Positions 1 through 9,970 of a stretch of 64,000 nt of DNA are shown piece by piece (the first letter of the stretch is position 1; the number at the start of each line of letters is the position of its first letter). A program made the translations under genes and the position numbers. This stretch comes from Pseudophaeobacter sp965641885. Lineage in GTDB: Bacteria; Pseudomonadota; Alphaproteobacteria; Rhodobacterales; Rhodobacteraceae. The stretch spans positions 1,674,001-1,738,000 of the forward strand of contig OZ282574.1 of the NCBI GenBank assembly GCA_965641885.1, read 5' to 3'. The notes beneath the pieces are model-generated. The model saw nothing but the letters and a program-made list of their open reading frames with translations. It did no database searches and was not told the DNA's origin.

Positions 1-307
1 CGGGCGTGACAACGGATAAGCAATAAATTAGAGCCTCTCGCATCGTGGCGGTCTTTTCGTCAAGATACACTTGAACATTCTCAATGCACTCGTCAGACGA
101 AATATTATCATCTTTCAAATGCAAGCACGTTGCCAACTGAACTTTATCTTCGTTGCTACCGGAACTTAGGTACAACGCCGACGGTTCTACGCAGTCGTTC
201 CAAAGCCGAGCTTCGTATCTTTCTTCCACATTGGCAGCTTCTGCATGCTCACCCAATGGCAGCAGAATAAGCGTCAACACTTTGAATGGAATTTTCATTT
301 TCATCAT
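1..307 (-). CDS. Hypothetical secreted protein, 3' end outside the window
   Basis: Reading the minus strand from the left edge gives an uninterrupted 102-codon frame that begins with a double ATG and runs off the window, so the C-terminus is missing. The N-terminus (MMKMKIPFKVLTLILLPLG then EHAEA) looks like a signal peptide with an A-x-A type cleavage site near residue 25. The mature part is acidic and contains five Cys residues, which suggests disulphide bonds in the periplasm. A weak purine-rich site (TTGGAA) precedes the start. I do not recognise the family. Either ATG of the pair, or a third four codons in, could be the start. Confidence 0.6.
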   Translation of the reverse strand, partial: MMKMKIPFKVLTLILLPLGEHAEAANVEERYEARLWNDCVEPSALYLSSGSNEDKVQLATCLHLKDDNISSDECIENVQVYLDEKTATMREALIYCLSVVTP

Positions 308-892
308 TATTCCAAATCATTCGGTAATCGTTGCGAATCAGAATAGAAGGAAGAGAGCGTTGAACCTCACAATATACGAAAGAGAAGTCATTTGAATACT
401 TAAAACCAATCATTAATATCATAGAGAACGCAATGCAGACTTCAGCGCGACGGCAGCGAAAGCTCACTTTGTCCGCTCTGTGTGAGTTCGCATGTTGCGT
501 GACTATGCAGGTGCAGCGAATGTCTCCTCTGACGGGTCGCACCGCAGCGCCCGACTACTGGAGCGTATGGCCGCTATGGGCCGTTCGCGACCGTGATGAG
601 AGGTGGAAGTTGTCCGAATTGCTGCACCATACACATTTCGGCACGAAGGGCGTATTTTGTTCTCTAATCTGTCAATGCTCTTTTCCAATTGCTGTCGATG
701 TCTGAGGTTGCCTTCGTTCTCTTCGAGCTCCGGGGCTCAGGATGGGGTTGGCTGGAGGTAGGTCGGCAAGGTTGAAACCGCAATCTGGCCGAAGCCACTG
801 CTACAGAATACACGCCGTGTCCTACGCCCTCCCTCGGGCATCGTTCCCGTTGGGAACTGGTGTTTGGAATCCTCGCTTTGATCTTTGCAATT
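308..892. other. Gene-less spacer
   Basis: I see no convincing gene on either strand. Open frames here are short, rich in Arg/Cys/Ser and lack ribosome-binding sites. Fragments resembling the dispersed spacer repeat (a gggccgttcg-type core) occur near the middle. Confidence 0.5.
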
Positions 893-1906
893 TCAGGCCG
901 CTTTGTAATTGGTTTGGTCTCTCATGATGGCATGAAGAATGATTGCGAGACGTCTGGCCAAAGCCACGCGCGCCTTTCGCATCGTAGACCGGGCAGCGAT
1001 TGCCAGCGCCCATGATTTTAGCTTGAGCGGCGCGGCATATCTGGTCAGCATGACATTTGCGGCCTCGTAAAGGAGCGTTCGAACTTTGACATCACCTCGT
1101 TTCGAGATGCTCCCAGTGTAGTCGATCTCGCCAGATTGATGTCGTTGTGGCACCAGCCCGAGATAGGCCCCCACGTCGCGTGATTTCTTAAATCGATGCG
1201 GATCATCAATTGCTGCGGCAAAGGCCAATGCCGTGATCGGACCGACGCCAGGTACTGTCATCAGGCGCTGACAGACTTTGGATCTACGGGTCATCTTCTT
1301 GATATCTCCATCAATCGCAGCAACGGCCGTCAGAATGGCTTCGCGTGCTGAAAACAACCCACAGAGTGCGGCATGGAGGCCGGGCACACCGTCACTCACA
1401 GCCAAGGCTGCGTCTTTGAATGCTGGCGACAAGGCACGTGGTAAGCGCACCCCAAATACGACAACCAGCCCGCGGATTTGATTGTCGATAGTGACACGCT
1501 GCCCAACCAGCTTTTTGCGTGCCGCAATGAGCGAGCGGACGGCATGCGCAGACAGCGATTTGACATGTGTCGGTTTATAGAACCCGGTCCGCGCCAGATG
1601 TGCCAGACCACGTGCGTCATTGCGATCTGTCTTGTGCCCCGCCAAGGACTTTAAGGCCTGATAGGCCTGCCTGCTCTCAATGCACTGAACAGAAATGCCG
1701 AGTTCGACAAGGCCGTGGTAGAGCATCGGGGCCATCCTGCCAGTCTCAAATACAACACCTTTGCACTCCGGCCCAAAAGCGAGAAAATCTCTGATTGCCT
1801 TTGGGGACGTCGCAGTCTTTCCTTCTCGGATCAAAGCACCTTCGCGATCCAAAACGCATATGTGTGTCTCTTCCATCGAGACATCCAATCCTGCAAAATG
1901 TTCCAT
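893..1906 (-). CDS. IS110-family transposase
   Basis: The protein is 337 residues, the usual length for IS110 transposases, which are DEDD-type recombinases acting on circular intermediates. The N-terminal RuvC-like domain starts with GLDVSMEETHIC, carrying the first acidic residue, followed by a VFETG segment and the KTDRNDARGLAHLAR segment that carries the late Asp pair. The C-terminal Transposase_20 domain has the LMTVPGVGPITALAF helix-hairpin-helix and a YLGLVPQRHQSGE block with the conserved Ser region downstream. No frame break is visible, so it may be active. Element ends were not resolved, because IS110 elements lack clear inverted repeats. Confidence 0.95.
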   Translation of the reverse strand: MEHFAGLDVSMEETHICVLDREGALIREGKTATSPKAIRDFLAFGPECKGVVFETGRMAPMLYHGLVELGISVQCIESRQAYQALKSLAGHKTDRNDARGLAHLARTGFYKPTHVKSLSAHAVRSLIAARKKLVGQRVTIDNQIRGLVVVFGVRLPRALSPAFKDAALAVSDGVPGLHAALCGLFSAREAILTAVAAIDGDIKKMTRRSKVCQRLMTVPGVGPITALAFAAAIDDPHRFKKSRDVGAYLGLVPQRHQSGEIDYTGSISKRGDVKVRTLLYEAANVMLTRYAAPLKLKSWALAIAARSTMRKARVALARRLAIILHAIMRDQTNYKAA

Positions 1907-1979
1907 CTCTCAGCTCCTCAAAATGACGTAAGATCCCAACCTTACCGCGGTTTCAAAAGGTGGGATGATGATTACGCCA

Positions 1980-3504
1980 TGTTGAAAAACTCGTGCTTGA
2001 TCGAGGGGCATCTTGCTGATTCAATTCTGCCAACGGGCGGGAGGAATGGCGATGATGGGACCGAAGCAGGAGGCGAAGCCGGCGCTGTTCTACGAGTTCT
2101 CGCTGGAAGATCACGTCCCCCGGGATCATCTGCTTCGATCCATTGATCGGTTCGTCGATCTCAGCAGCATCCGCGCCCACCTTGCGGATTTCTACAGCCA
2201 CACGGGCCGCCCGTCCGTAGATCCCGAATTGCTGATCCGCATGCTTCTTGTGGGCTATTGCTTTGGTATCCGGTCCGAGCGTCGGCTGTGCGAAGAGGTC
2301 CATCTGAACCTCGCGTACCGGTGGTTTTGTCGGCTGGACTTGAGCGACCGGGTCCCGGACCATTCCACGTTCTCGAAGAACCGGCACGGGCGCTTCCGCG
2401 ACAGCGAACTTCTGCGGCATCTGTTCGAGACGACCGTCGCGCGCTGCATCGAGGAAGGCTTGGTCAGCGGGCAAAGGATGGCTGTCGATGCCAGTCTGAT
2501 CGAAGCCGATGCCAACAAGCAGAACTCGACGCCGAAGGAAGAATGGGACCCGGCGCAGGTCGATCCCGCTGATGCACCGAGGTCCGTTCGCGAGTATCTC
2601 GACACACTGGATGAGGCCGCGTTCGGGGCCGCCAGCAAGGTCCAGCCCAAGTTCACCTCGCACTCCGACCCGGCGAGCCAGTGGACTGCGGCACGCAAGG
2701 GCCCGGCTTTCTTCAGCTATTCCGACAATTACCTGATCGATACGGATCATGGCGTCATCGTGGATGTCGAGGCGACACGGTCGATCCGGCAGGCCGAGGT
2801 CGGTTCGACCAAGACCATGCTCGAGCGCGTGAAGGCCAGGTTTGACCTCCATCCCGAGCGCCTGATCGCGGACACGGCCTATGGCACGGCGCCGATGCTG
2901 GGCTGGCTGGTCGACCGCAAGATCGCCCCGCACATCCCGGTCTTCGACAAGTCTGGGCGCAGCGACGGGACCTGGACCCGCGCAGACTTCGAGTGGGATG
3001 CCGAGAACAACCAATACATCTGCCCTGAGGGGCACGAGCTGAAGCAATTCCGCCGGAACTATTCCGATCCTAACCGCGGGCCGACCGGCAAGGGCGTCGC
3101 CAAATACCGGTGTCTGAAGCACACCTGCCAAGCCTGCCCCTCGAAAGCACGGTGCTGCCCGAACATGGACTTCCGGTCGATCACCCGCGAGGAGCATGAA
3201 GACGCCCGGCAGATCGCCCGCGACATTGCGAAGACCGACCAATACGTGATCTCAATGAAGCTGCGAAAGAAAGTCGAGATGCTCTTCGCCCACCTCAAAC
3301 GGATCCTTGGCCTGAACAGGCTCCGGTTACGCGGACCATGTGGGGCAAATGACGAATTCCTCCTCGCCGCAACCGCCCAAAACCTCCGCAAACTGGCCAA
3401 GATCCTCCCTGCACCGCAGCAACCGCGAAATGCCTGACAGAAAAGGCGCTCGCGCCATGTTCTGCCGTCGATATTCTGCGCCCGCAAACAGGTGTTTTTC
3501 CACA
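1980..3504. mobile_element. IS1182/IS5-like insertion sequence
   Basis: A single transposase gene is flanked by imperfect inverted ends: TGTTGAAAAAC at the left and TGTGGAAAAAC read inward from the right. No target duplication was recognised, so the exact ends are approximate. The element sits about 75 bp upstream of the divergently oriented IS110 transposase. Confidence 0.65.
2052..3437 (+). CDS. IS1182-type transposase
   Basis: About 460 residues. The N-terminal DUF772-like helical domain (LLRSIDRFVDLSSIRAHL through GYCFGIRSERRLCEEVHLNLAYRWFC) is followed by a DDE catalytic core: the first Asp in MAVDASLIEAD, a second in LIADTAYGTA and a distal Glu near VEMLFAHLKRILGL. A Cys cluster (CLKHTCQACPSKARCCP) between them is typical of this group. 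The start was chosen because a GGGAGG site lies 7 nt upstream. ATGs 6 nt upstream and 3 nt downstream are alternatives, and an in-frame extension further upstream lacks a binding site. The frame is intact. Confidence 0.93.
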   Translation: MMGPKQEAKPALFYEFSLEDHVPRDHLLRSIDRFVDLSSIRAHLADFYSHTGRPSVDPELLIRMLLVGYCFGIRSERRLCEEVHLNLAYRWFCRLDLSDRVPDHSTFSKNRHGRFRDSELLRHLFETTVARCIEEGLVSGQRMAVDASLIEADANKQNSTPKEEWDPAQVDPADAPRSVREYLDTLDEAAFGAASKVQPKFTSHSDPASQWTAARKGPAFFSYSDNYLIDTDHGVIVDVEATRSIRQAEVGSTKTMLERVKARFDLHPERLIADTAYGTAPMLGWLVDRKIAPHIPVFDKSGRSDGTWTRADFEWDAENNQYICPEGHELKQFRRNYSDPNRGPTGKGVAKYRCLKHTCQACPSKARCCPNMDFRSITREEHEDARQIARDIAKTDQYVISMKLRKKVEMLFAHLKRILGLNRLRLRGPCGANDEFLLAATAQNLRKLAKILPAPQQPRNA

Positions 3505-3528
3505 AAATGGGCGGATACCGGACCTTAG

Positions 3529-3725
3529 CTGCAACTGCGAAAGTTCCGTGCCAAAGAGGCAAAAGCGGCCATTCAAGCCCTAGCAGACGGAAACCCACAT
3601 GCTGCGCTGCGCACCGAGGTCAGCTATGCGCAGATTACGGAGTTTGCAAAGTCTGGCCTTTTGCCGTCAGCGGCCTTTCGTGTAGACCGCCGCGAAAGTC
3701 GGGCCAGAGCCCACAGCGGACCTGT
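3529..3725 (+). repeat. Dispersed spacer repeat, copy A
   Basis: This stretch closely matches copies at 7821-7996 and 21971-22140 (inverted) and partly matches 33385-33578 and 40631-40746. Shared landmarks in order are a ccttagctgc-type start, cattcaagccctagcaga, cacatgctgcgctgcgc, gcgcagattacggagtttgc and gcggcctttcgtgta. The rest of the 3505-4026 spacer holds no gene I can support. Confidence 0.7.
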
Positions 3726-4026
3726 CAAAATCGTGCTGCGTGCGCTCGCAGCGCCGTAATTTCTGCGCAGGCGCAAAAACCCGTGATGCAGTGCAGCGTT
3801 ATTTCCGGCCACTCGTGCATAGCGCAGCAATTTTGAAACGGCAGATTCACAGGTTACGGACTGTTCGATCATCTGACCGTTTTCGCTCTAAAAGCAAACA
3901 AGGTCATTGCTACCGATTAGCAAACCGCGGCAACGGGGCCGCAGAAAGAGCACCATAGGTTTAGGCACTCCTTCGTTTGAAACCATTTATAGGACGGCAG
4001 CTAGCTATCGGTGGGTCGCGCTGATT

Positions 4027-5019
4027 TCATTTCAAGTGCTGGTCGAGAAAATCGGTTATTCTCTCTCCAACCGATGTCCGAGTGCCATCGTCACTCAGCG
4101 AGACGGCACCGGATGGATAAAAATGACCGAAACCCGGGACCCAGACCAGTTCATAGTCGTGGTTGGCCTTTTGCATTTCGACGATCATCGGAGGGATGCT
4201 CTCGGAAACGGCTTCGAGGTCGTTCTGAGACAACACCAAGAGCGTCGGCGGCAAATTCGGGTCCTGAAAAATCTCCGCGATTTCGAAACCTAAGACCGGT
4301 GGCGACAGCGGAAATGAAGCTTTGACTTTGGCGCGAAGCCCGTAGGTTGCGTTGATTGTTGCTCCCGCGCCCGCCGAGTGACCACCAATCGCAATCCTGT
4401 CGGGGTCTACGTTGTAGGCAGCCGCGTTTGCCCGCACATAATCCACAGCCTTTTCAACATCTTCGGCGGCTGATAGCAGCGCTGACCAAGTAAGAGCCCG
4501 TGTTTCATCCTCGGAAAGGATCGGCAGGCCCATGTCACTGCGCACAAAGTTCGTGCGGGCTATCCCCGCCGGGCTGATTGCCTCGTCCGGGTCGTGAAGC
4601 AAAGTCGAACCCAACGGCACGTTTGTTTTCGGCAGTTCAGGAGCCAGACGGTATTCAATCACAAAACACACGTACCCGAGGGGTGTTAGCAGTCGCGCAT
4701 AGTCCTCCATGCGACTGTGTACTGCGCCGGCTTCGCGATAGGGTGGCGCACGGCGACCGCCCCGATAATACGCCCCGCCATGCACCAGAATAACGGCTGG
4801 CCGGTTTAAGTCATCCGTCACTTCGTTCGGTGTGTACACATCAAGCATTAGGGCGCGCTCGAGCTCAACGCCATCAGGCGCAACCACGCCCTGACCATAA
4901 ATGACGTCGGTTTCTAGATTGTAGCCGAACGCGCTTTCGGCTTTTGCCTTTTCCGCAACAAGAGACGTCCCCACCGAAACAAGTAGAAACGCTATCAGAG
5001 TGCTCTTTTGAAATGTCAT
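4027..5019 (-). CDS. Secreted alpha/beta-hydrolase (carboxylesterase-like)
   Basis: A 330-residue protein with an N-terminal signal peptide (MTFQKSTLIAFLLVSVGTSL, cut near AKA-ES). The esterase/lipase fold is marked by the oxyanion-hole HGGAYYRGG at residues 80-88 and the nucleophile elbow GGHSAGA with Ser at about 215. A C-terminal GFGHFYPSG supplies the catalytic His, and QNDLEAV lies where the acid loop is expected. It resembles the BD-FAE/carboxylesterase type B-like esterases that hydrolyse short acyl or aryl esters in the periplasm; the substrate is unknown. The start was moved 21 codons inward from the longest frame because only this ATG begins a signal peptide and has a GGAAG site upstream. 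It stands alone between repeat-filled spacers. Confidence 0.85.
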   Translation of the reverse strand: MTFQKSTLIAFLLVSVGTSLVAEKAKAESAFGYNLETDVIYGQGVVAPDGVELERALMLDVYTPNEVTDDLNRPAVILVHGGAYYRGGRRAPPYREAGAVHSRMEDYARLLTPLGYVCFVIEYRLAPELPKTNVPLGSTLLHDPDEAISPAGIARTNFVRSDMGLPILSEDETRALTWSALLSAAEDVEKAVDYVRANAAAYNVDPDRIAIGGHSAGAGATINATYGLRAKVKASFPLSPPVLGFEIAEIFQDPNLPPTLLVLSQNDLEAVSESIPPMIVEMQKANHDYELVWVPGFGHFYPSGAVSLSDDGTRTSVGERITDFLDQHLK

Positions 5020-5381
5020 AATCTCAATCTTCCCATCTGGATCGTGTAGAACGACACTGCCCCTGGCGATAGCGCCGAACAAGTCAAAAAGCCTTTGCTC
5101 TTGGCTTCAATCGTTGGATCCAAGCCGGTGGCCTGCAAGGCACCCACGTCCTCTCAGCCGCCCAATGCCAGCGCGGCGTGATCGAGGTTGAGGGCAGACC
5201 GAAATCTGCCGTTCGCGGCGCTGGCTATGTACTTGAGACACTGCAGCTTCATGCGATGCGCTGACATTGCCGCTTCCATAGCCAGAGTTCGGGCAAAGCG
5301 CCGCAAAAGCGGACGCAGAGCCCATTGCGGTATTCCTGACTATCCCTTCTACGCCGCTGAAACCTGTGCTACCAGCATCCC
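5020..5381. other. Gene-less spacer
   Basis: No supported gene. The middle carries a degenerate piece of the dispersed spacer repeat (a gagcccattgcgg core near 5317-5330), probably with the promoter of the HD-domain gene at its right end. Confidence 0.4.
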
Positions 5382-5966
5382 ATGGCAACACCCTACCTCA
5401 CTCAGCAGCTTGAATTCCTTCAAACTATCGACGCTCTCAAAAATGTTGAAAGGGCTTCACCACTTATCGACCAAAGCCGCTCCGAAAAATCAGCGGAGCA
5501 CTCATGGCACGTTGCGATATATGCAATCGTGCTCTCGGACCATGCATCTGAGAATGTGGATATCGGGCGCGTCGTTCAGATGCTTCTTCTGCACGATATC
5601 GTGGAAATCGATGCTGGCGACTTTCCAATACACGGCAGTAATGACCCGACTGAGCAGGAACAGCTAGAACGGCGGGCAGCAGACAGAATTTTCGGGCAAT
5701 TACCTCCCGATCAGGATAAGAAACTCCGATCTCTCTGGGACGAATTCGAAGCCGCCATTACTCCGGATGCTCAGTTTGCCAAATCTCTGGATCGCCTTCA
5801 ACCGCTTATACAAAACATCGCAACTGGCGGTGGCACGTGGAACCAACATTCCCTTACCGAGCAACAGGTCTCGGAGCGCTATGGGCCGCAAATAGAGCGG
5901 GGGTCGCGCCCGCTGTGGATTAAGGCGAGAGAACTCGTTGGCGATTTCTTCAGTAGGTCTCAATAG
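5382..5966 (+). CDS. HD-domain phosphohydrolase (HDDC2/YfbR-like)
   Basis: A 194-residue, single-domain soluble protein of the HD superfamily. Metal ligands are visible as EHSWH (His near residue 40), the HD pair in LLLHDIVEIDAGDF (about residues 70-71) and the distal Asp in AKSLDRLQPLI. The HDIVEIDAGD and ERRAADRIF blocks are characteristic of the HDDC2/5'-deoxynucleotidase branch, which dephosphorylates deoxynucleoside monophosphates with a divalent metal; activity here is inferred. It is near the usual family length and appears monocistronic. No strong Shine-Dalgarno is visible. Confidence 0.9.
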   Translation: MATPYLTQQLEFLQTIDALKNVERASPLIDQSRSEKSAEHSWHVAIYAIVLSDHASENVDIGRVVQMLLLHDIVEIDAGDFPIHGSNDPTEQEQLERRAADRIFGQLPPDQDKKLRSLWDEFEAAITPDAQFAKSLDRLQPLIQNIATGGGTWNQHSLTEQQVSERYGPQIERGSRPLWIKARELVGDFFSRSQ

Positions 5967-6462
5967 CGGCCAAAACCGATGGTCTGCTTCGTCCCGCGTC
6001 TCGATGGTCTGACTCGGCTGCGGCGAAAGTACGGTTTCGGTTCCGACCAAAATCAGTCTGTGAACGTCCGGAATGGTGACTTGCGCCGCACTGCGACAAC
6101 AAGCGTGATGCAGATGTGAACAGATGCTGCGTCAGCGAAGTTGGAAATATGAATGTCGGCAGAGTCCGCACCTTACCAGTTCGTGCGTTGCGCAGCGAAG
6201 GTCAGGTATTCCAAATTCGCGTCCTTTGCCTTGGGTCTGGTTTGGGCTGACAGCGGTCATCAGAGCAACCTCTCAGGGGCGCTTACTGCCGCAGCCTTGC
6301 TGCTGCACCGCCGCAAGGCCGCTTCGAGCCCTTAGTCGACCTAGCAAATACGTCGCAATTTGAACTTCTGACGATTGAGGCTACTGACACATTTGGTCCG
6401 GAGCCGACATATGTGACGGGTAAAATTTGCTGGTCCGGTGTCGTGTCGTATTTAACCGGAGT
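5967..6462. other. Gene-less spacer
   Basis: No supported gene. The sequence shows fragments of the dispersed spacer repeat style and short low-quality frames only. Confidence 0.4.
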
Positions 6463-7398
6463 TTAAGAGAAACCTTCGCCTGAAAGCAAAAGCAGCCGAT
6501 TAATCTCAGGCAGCGCATAACGCGCGCATTTTCTCCCTTCCTCAATTGCCAATTTAGACTGATCGAAATCCAGTATTCCCATGGAAGTCAGATGTGGCGT
6601 GATCATCACATGAGGCGGGTCCCCTGCGAGTCGCGAACGGGTAATTCGGTCTTGCATGATGTTGAGGGAGCTGAACAGAACGTCGAAGTAGCCGGGTTTG
6701 GTTGGTTTCCGCCTCAGAAACTCATTCACCACCTCTGCCGTATTGGGTCGCCATTTATCGGGGATGGCGGAGACCGCCTTCTCTACAATGTCCAGATGAG
6801 CGGGGTTCTTCTTATCAGTCTCGGAAGGGAGTTCACGACGACCAACAAGATCACCATTGAGATTGACCGCAATGATAATGTTTGCACCAAGCGCCCGGCA
6901 GGTTGACACAGGTACCGGATTGACGAGACTGCCATCAACGAACCAATCTCCGTCAATATTCACTGGTGTCAGTATTCCGGGCGCCGACATTGAGGCGCGG
7001 ACCGCTTTGCCGATAGGACCGCTGCGGTGCCATTCCTCCCGGCCTGTGAGATAGTCGGTCGCAACCGATGCAAAGGGCTTGCTTAGATCCGCGATATTTC
7101 CAGTGATCCCCAGATCGGCCATGAGTTGTTCGATCAGCTTGCCCGCGATCAATCCACCGCCACTGAGCGAAACATCAAGCAGTTTGACAACATCATACCA
7201 AGTCACAGCCTCTGCCCAGTCGCGAACATCGCTCAGATGTCCGGTCAAATAGGCCGCACCAACAAATGAACCAATCGAACAGCCGGCAATTACATCGGGC
7301 TGTATGCCCACTTCATCAAGCACATCAAGAACGCCAATATGAGACATACCGCGCGCCGCGCCACCTCCAAGGGCCAGCCCAATAATCGGTTTTGCCAT
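6463..7398 (-). CDS. Patatin-like phospholipase (RssA/NTE-type)
   Basis: The product is 311 residues. The patatin fold is clear: glycine-rich oxyanion loop GGGAARG at residues 11-17, nucleophile elbow GCSIGS with Ser41, and the dyad Asp155 in the FVDGSLVNP motif. Such enzymes are Ser-Asp dyad acyl hydrolases acting on phospholipids or lysophospholipids at the membrane. The C-terminal part (INRLLLLS, ITRSRLAGDPPHVMI) matches the RssA-like arrangement. The start was chosen at the ATG preceding AKPIIGLALGGG, which has a GGAGAG site 7 nt upstream; the longer frame adds 61 residues without family support. No signal peptide, so it is probably cytoplasmic or membrane-peripheral. Confidence 0.92.
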   Translation of the reverse strand: MAKPIIGLALGGGAARGMSHIGVLDVLDEVGIQPDVIAGCSIGSFVGAAYLTGHLSDVRDWAEAVTWYDVVKLLDVSLSGGGLIAGKLIEQLMADLGITGNIADLSKPFASVATDYLTGREEWHRSGPIGKAVRASMSAPGILTPVNIDGDWFVDGSLVNPVPVSTCRALGANIIIAVNLNGDLVGRRELPSETDKKNPAHLDIVEKAVSAIPDKWRPNTAEVVNEFLRRKPTKPGYFDVLFSSLNIMQDRITRSRLAGDPPHVMITPHLTSMGILDFDQSKLAIEEGRKCARYALPEINRLLLLSGEGFS

Positions 7399-7820
7399 GC
7401 AAGCTCTCCACTTCAAACATACGCCCGTTCTTGTGCTCGTTGGTATCGCCGCTTGTCGATCAATACCGAAACAAGAATGAAAGCCAGCGATACCAGTCCA
7501 CTCCCTCCAACTCCAGAGAAACAAACAGGTTGGGCTTGTGATCAGCATGTTATGTAACCAGGTTACGGATTCTTTTATCAAGTGCGACTGAGCATCCTAC
7601 CGGGTGACAAAGCAACATATAGTCACAGCACGTGTATGTCTGTTCCTGGCACTGATTGCTCGTTCAGCTTGTGCCGCAAATCAAATAACTGTGCTGAAAA
7701 TCAACCGCGATTTTGTCTGCGGTGCCGACATCCGACCGGTAAAAATGCTGCAAGGTGCACCAACGGCAGCAATGCGAAAGCTGCAGCACAGCGTTCAGGC
7801 AATCGGCGGACGGCGGCTCT
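7399..7820. other. Gene-less spacer
   Basis: Upstream region of the patatin gene. A GTG-started frame at about 7604 begins like a signal peptide, but its continuation runs into the dispersed repeat, so I do not call it as a gene. Confidence 0.4.
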
Positions 7821-7996
7821 GGGCCGTTCGTGTTGATCGACACGAAGGGCGGAAACCGGACCTTAGCTACGGGTGCGAAGGTTCCGTTCCAGACAGGGAA
7901 AAGCGGTCATTCAAGCCCTAGCAGACCGAAACCCACATGCTGCTATGCGCCCCAAGGTCAGCTAAGCACAGAGAACGCCATTTGCAAAGTCCGGCC
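7821..7996 (+). repeat. Dispersed spacer repeat, copy B
   Basis: This copy includes the 5' block gggccgttcgtgttgatcga absent from copy A, then the same series of landmarks. Its closest relative in the window is the inverted copy C at 21971-22140. One frame stays open through both (reading FVLIDT.GG.RTLA..AKVP), but so do others in other copies, so coding is not established. Confidence 0.7.
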
Positions 7997-8116
7997 TCCA
8001 CCCTGGAGACACAGACAGAAAACGCTGCGAAGCCGTATCTCGCTGGAAATTTTTCTGAATTTTTAAGGAGTGCGCTCTAAAAGATAATGAGCATTACAAC
8101 CCTGTGGAGCTTTTAA

Positions 8117-9970
8117 ATGTTCAGAAATATTCCTATAAATACAAGACTGCTCATTTCTGGCATTACGGCAGTATCGTCTATAGTATTTCTAGCCATTCTG
8201 TCGATCTATGGCCTTTGGCAGAGTGAACTGGAACTGGAACGGCAAATTTCAGTAACTGAGGCGGTGCGCCAAGAATTAAATGCAGGCCTAGAAAGTGAAA
8301 GACTAGAGGGGATTGTCGTTTACAGCCTGCTACAGGGCGAACAGTTATCCGCTGCGGATCAGGCGGCGCTGGCGGAACGGCTCGTACAGGAATCACAGGT
8401 CTTCATGGCCTCTCTCGAGGCGCTGCAAGGTGTGCCAACCTCACCTGAAATCTCGGCCCTGGTCGAGTTAACCATACCTCTGGCAGAGGAGTTCATTGCC
8501 TCCAGTCAGGCTATTCAGACCTTGGGGTTTAAAGATAATGGGGCCGCTCTGGCGGCACTGCCCTCCTTTTTTGATGAGCGTGCCCTCTTGAAGGAGGATC
8601 TCCATACTCTTCAAGTAGACATCGCAGAATTCGCCCGTACTACCGCTCTGACAGCGCGGGCACATGATATGAATTTGCTTTATAGCCTGCTGGGTATCTC
8701 TGCCCTGACCATTTTGGTGGTGCTTCACAATGCGCGCAAAACAACGCTGACGATCACGAGACCAATTGAACGTTTGCGCATGGCCCTCAGAGATGTTGCC
8801 GAAGGCGATTTTGAGATAAGAATCTCGGACCGGATGCGCCAAGATGATTTTGGTGAAATTGCCCATGATATTGATTTGGTTACTGCACGTGTCGTGGAAA
8901 CCCTCGCCGAACAAGATGCCAGACGAGCCGTGGGGGAAGGCGTTATTGCGCGTCTTGGGAGCGGGTTGCAAAACCTGTCGAAAGGAAACTTCAGTGATCG
9001 TATTGCCGAAGTTTTTGACGATGAATACGAGCCCCTACGCGTTGATTATAATGGAACCGTAGATAACTTGAATGAATTGATTTCCAAGGTGGTTTTGGCC
9101 AGCAAGGGTATTCAGGGGCGGTCCAGCGAAATCCAGGATGCGTCGGAGGATCTGTCGACGCGCACCGCCAGCCAGGCGGCAACGCTCGAGGAGACTGCGG
9201 CAGCGCTGGAACAGATGGCCACCAGCGTGACTACAGCAGCGCAAAACACCAAAGAAGTCGAGGACGCTATGGCGATAGCGCGCAGTGACGTAGAGCACAG
9301 CGGACGTGTTGTTGAGGGGGCCATTGCGGCGATGAATGAAATCGAGGCCTCTTCCAGCCGCATTTCGCAGATCATCGGTGTAATTGATGACATCGCATTC
9401 CAGACCAATCTCCTGGCCTTGAATGCCGGGGTCGAAGCGGCACGGGCAGGCGAGGTGGGACGGGGCTTTGCTGTTGTTGCCTCCGAGGTTCGTGGTCTGG
9501 CGCAACGCTCATCTGAAGCAGCAATGGAGATCAAAATCCTGATTGGGACCAGCTCGGCCCATGTTCAGGATGGTGTGCAGCAGGTTGACGGAGCCGGTAA
9601 GGCGCTGGAAGCCGTTGTCCAGCAGGTTGCCCAGATATCAGAGCTGGTGTCCGGTATCTCTGCAGTCTCTGCCAATCAGGCTACGGGTATCAACGAGGTC
9701 AATATCGGCATGTCGCAACTGGACGAGGTTACCCAGAAAAATGCGACCATGGTTGATCAATCGAACTCAGCTATCCAGTCTTTGAACAGCGAAACACGTG
9801 GTCTAAATCAGCTGGTTGGTCAGTTTGTGTTGCGGGAAGGGCAGGGTCAGGCCGGAGAAGAAGCCCATTGGCAGGGCACCGCTTCTGAGGCGCATTTTGC
9901 AAAGGCTGATGTCGATTTCGAAGCCGATGCAATGTGCTCCGAGGATGAACTGCTCTCTCGGTCGGCCTGA
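8117..9970 (+). CDS. Methyl-accepting chemotaxis protein
   Basis: A 617-residue transmembrane chemoreceptor. TM1 spans about residues 10-33 and TM2 about 184-203, enclosing a helical periplasmic domain of about 150 residues. A HAMP segment follows (ITRPIERLRMALRDVAEGDFEIRI) with a second HAMP-like stretch (LGSGLQNLSKGNFSDRI). The cytoplasmic helical hairpin has the conserved tip around DDIAFQTNLLALNAGVEAAR, which contacts CheA and CheW. The start has a GGAG site 8 nt upstream. No che genes lie nearby, so it is an orphan receptor feeding a distant array. The C-terminal tail after residue 560 is acidic and shows no CheR-binding pentapeptide that I can identify. The ligand is unknown. Confidence 0.95.
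   Translation: MFRNIPINTRLLISGITAVSSIVFLAILSIYGLWQSELELERQISVTEAVRQELNAGLESERLEGIVVYSLLQGEQLSAADQAALAERLVQESQVFMASLEALQGVPTSPEISALVELTIPLAEEFIASSQAIQTLGFKDNGAALAALPSFFDERALLKEDLHTLQVDIAEFARTTALTARAHDMNLLYSLLGISALTILVVLHNARKTTLTITRPIERLRMALRDVAEGDFEIRISDRMRQDDFGEIAHDIDLVTARVVETLAEQDARRAVGEGVIARLGSGLQNLSKGNFSDRIAEVFDDEYEPLRVDYNGTVDNLNELISKVVLASKGIQGRSSEIQDASEDLSTRTASQAATLEETAAALEQMATSVTTAAQNTKEVEDAMAIARSDVEHSGRVVEGAIAAMNEIEASSSRISQIIGVIDDIAFQTNLLALNAGVEAARAGEVGRGFAVVASEVRGLAQRSSEAAMEIKILIGTSSAHVQDGVQQVDGAGKALEAVVQQVAQISELVSGISAVSANQATGINEVNIGMSQLDEVTQKNATMVDQSNSAIQSLNSETRGLNQLVGQFVLREGQGQAGEEAHWQGTASEAHFAKADVDFEADAMCSEDELLSRSA

Noticed and set aside
1953..3242. 429-codon minus-strand frame over the IS1182-type transposase
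   Set aside because: Shadow of the transposase gene; no domain and no ribosome-binding site.
7604..7921. GTG-started frame with a signal-peptide-like start
   Set aside because: Only the first 45 codons look protein-like; the remainder runs through a dispersed repeat whose other copies are not translated in this frame. No good ribosome-binding site.
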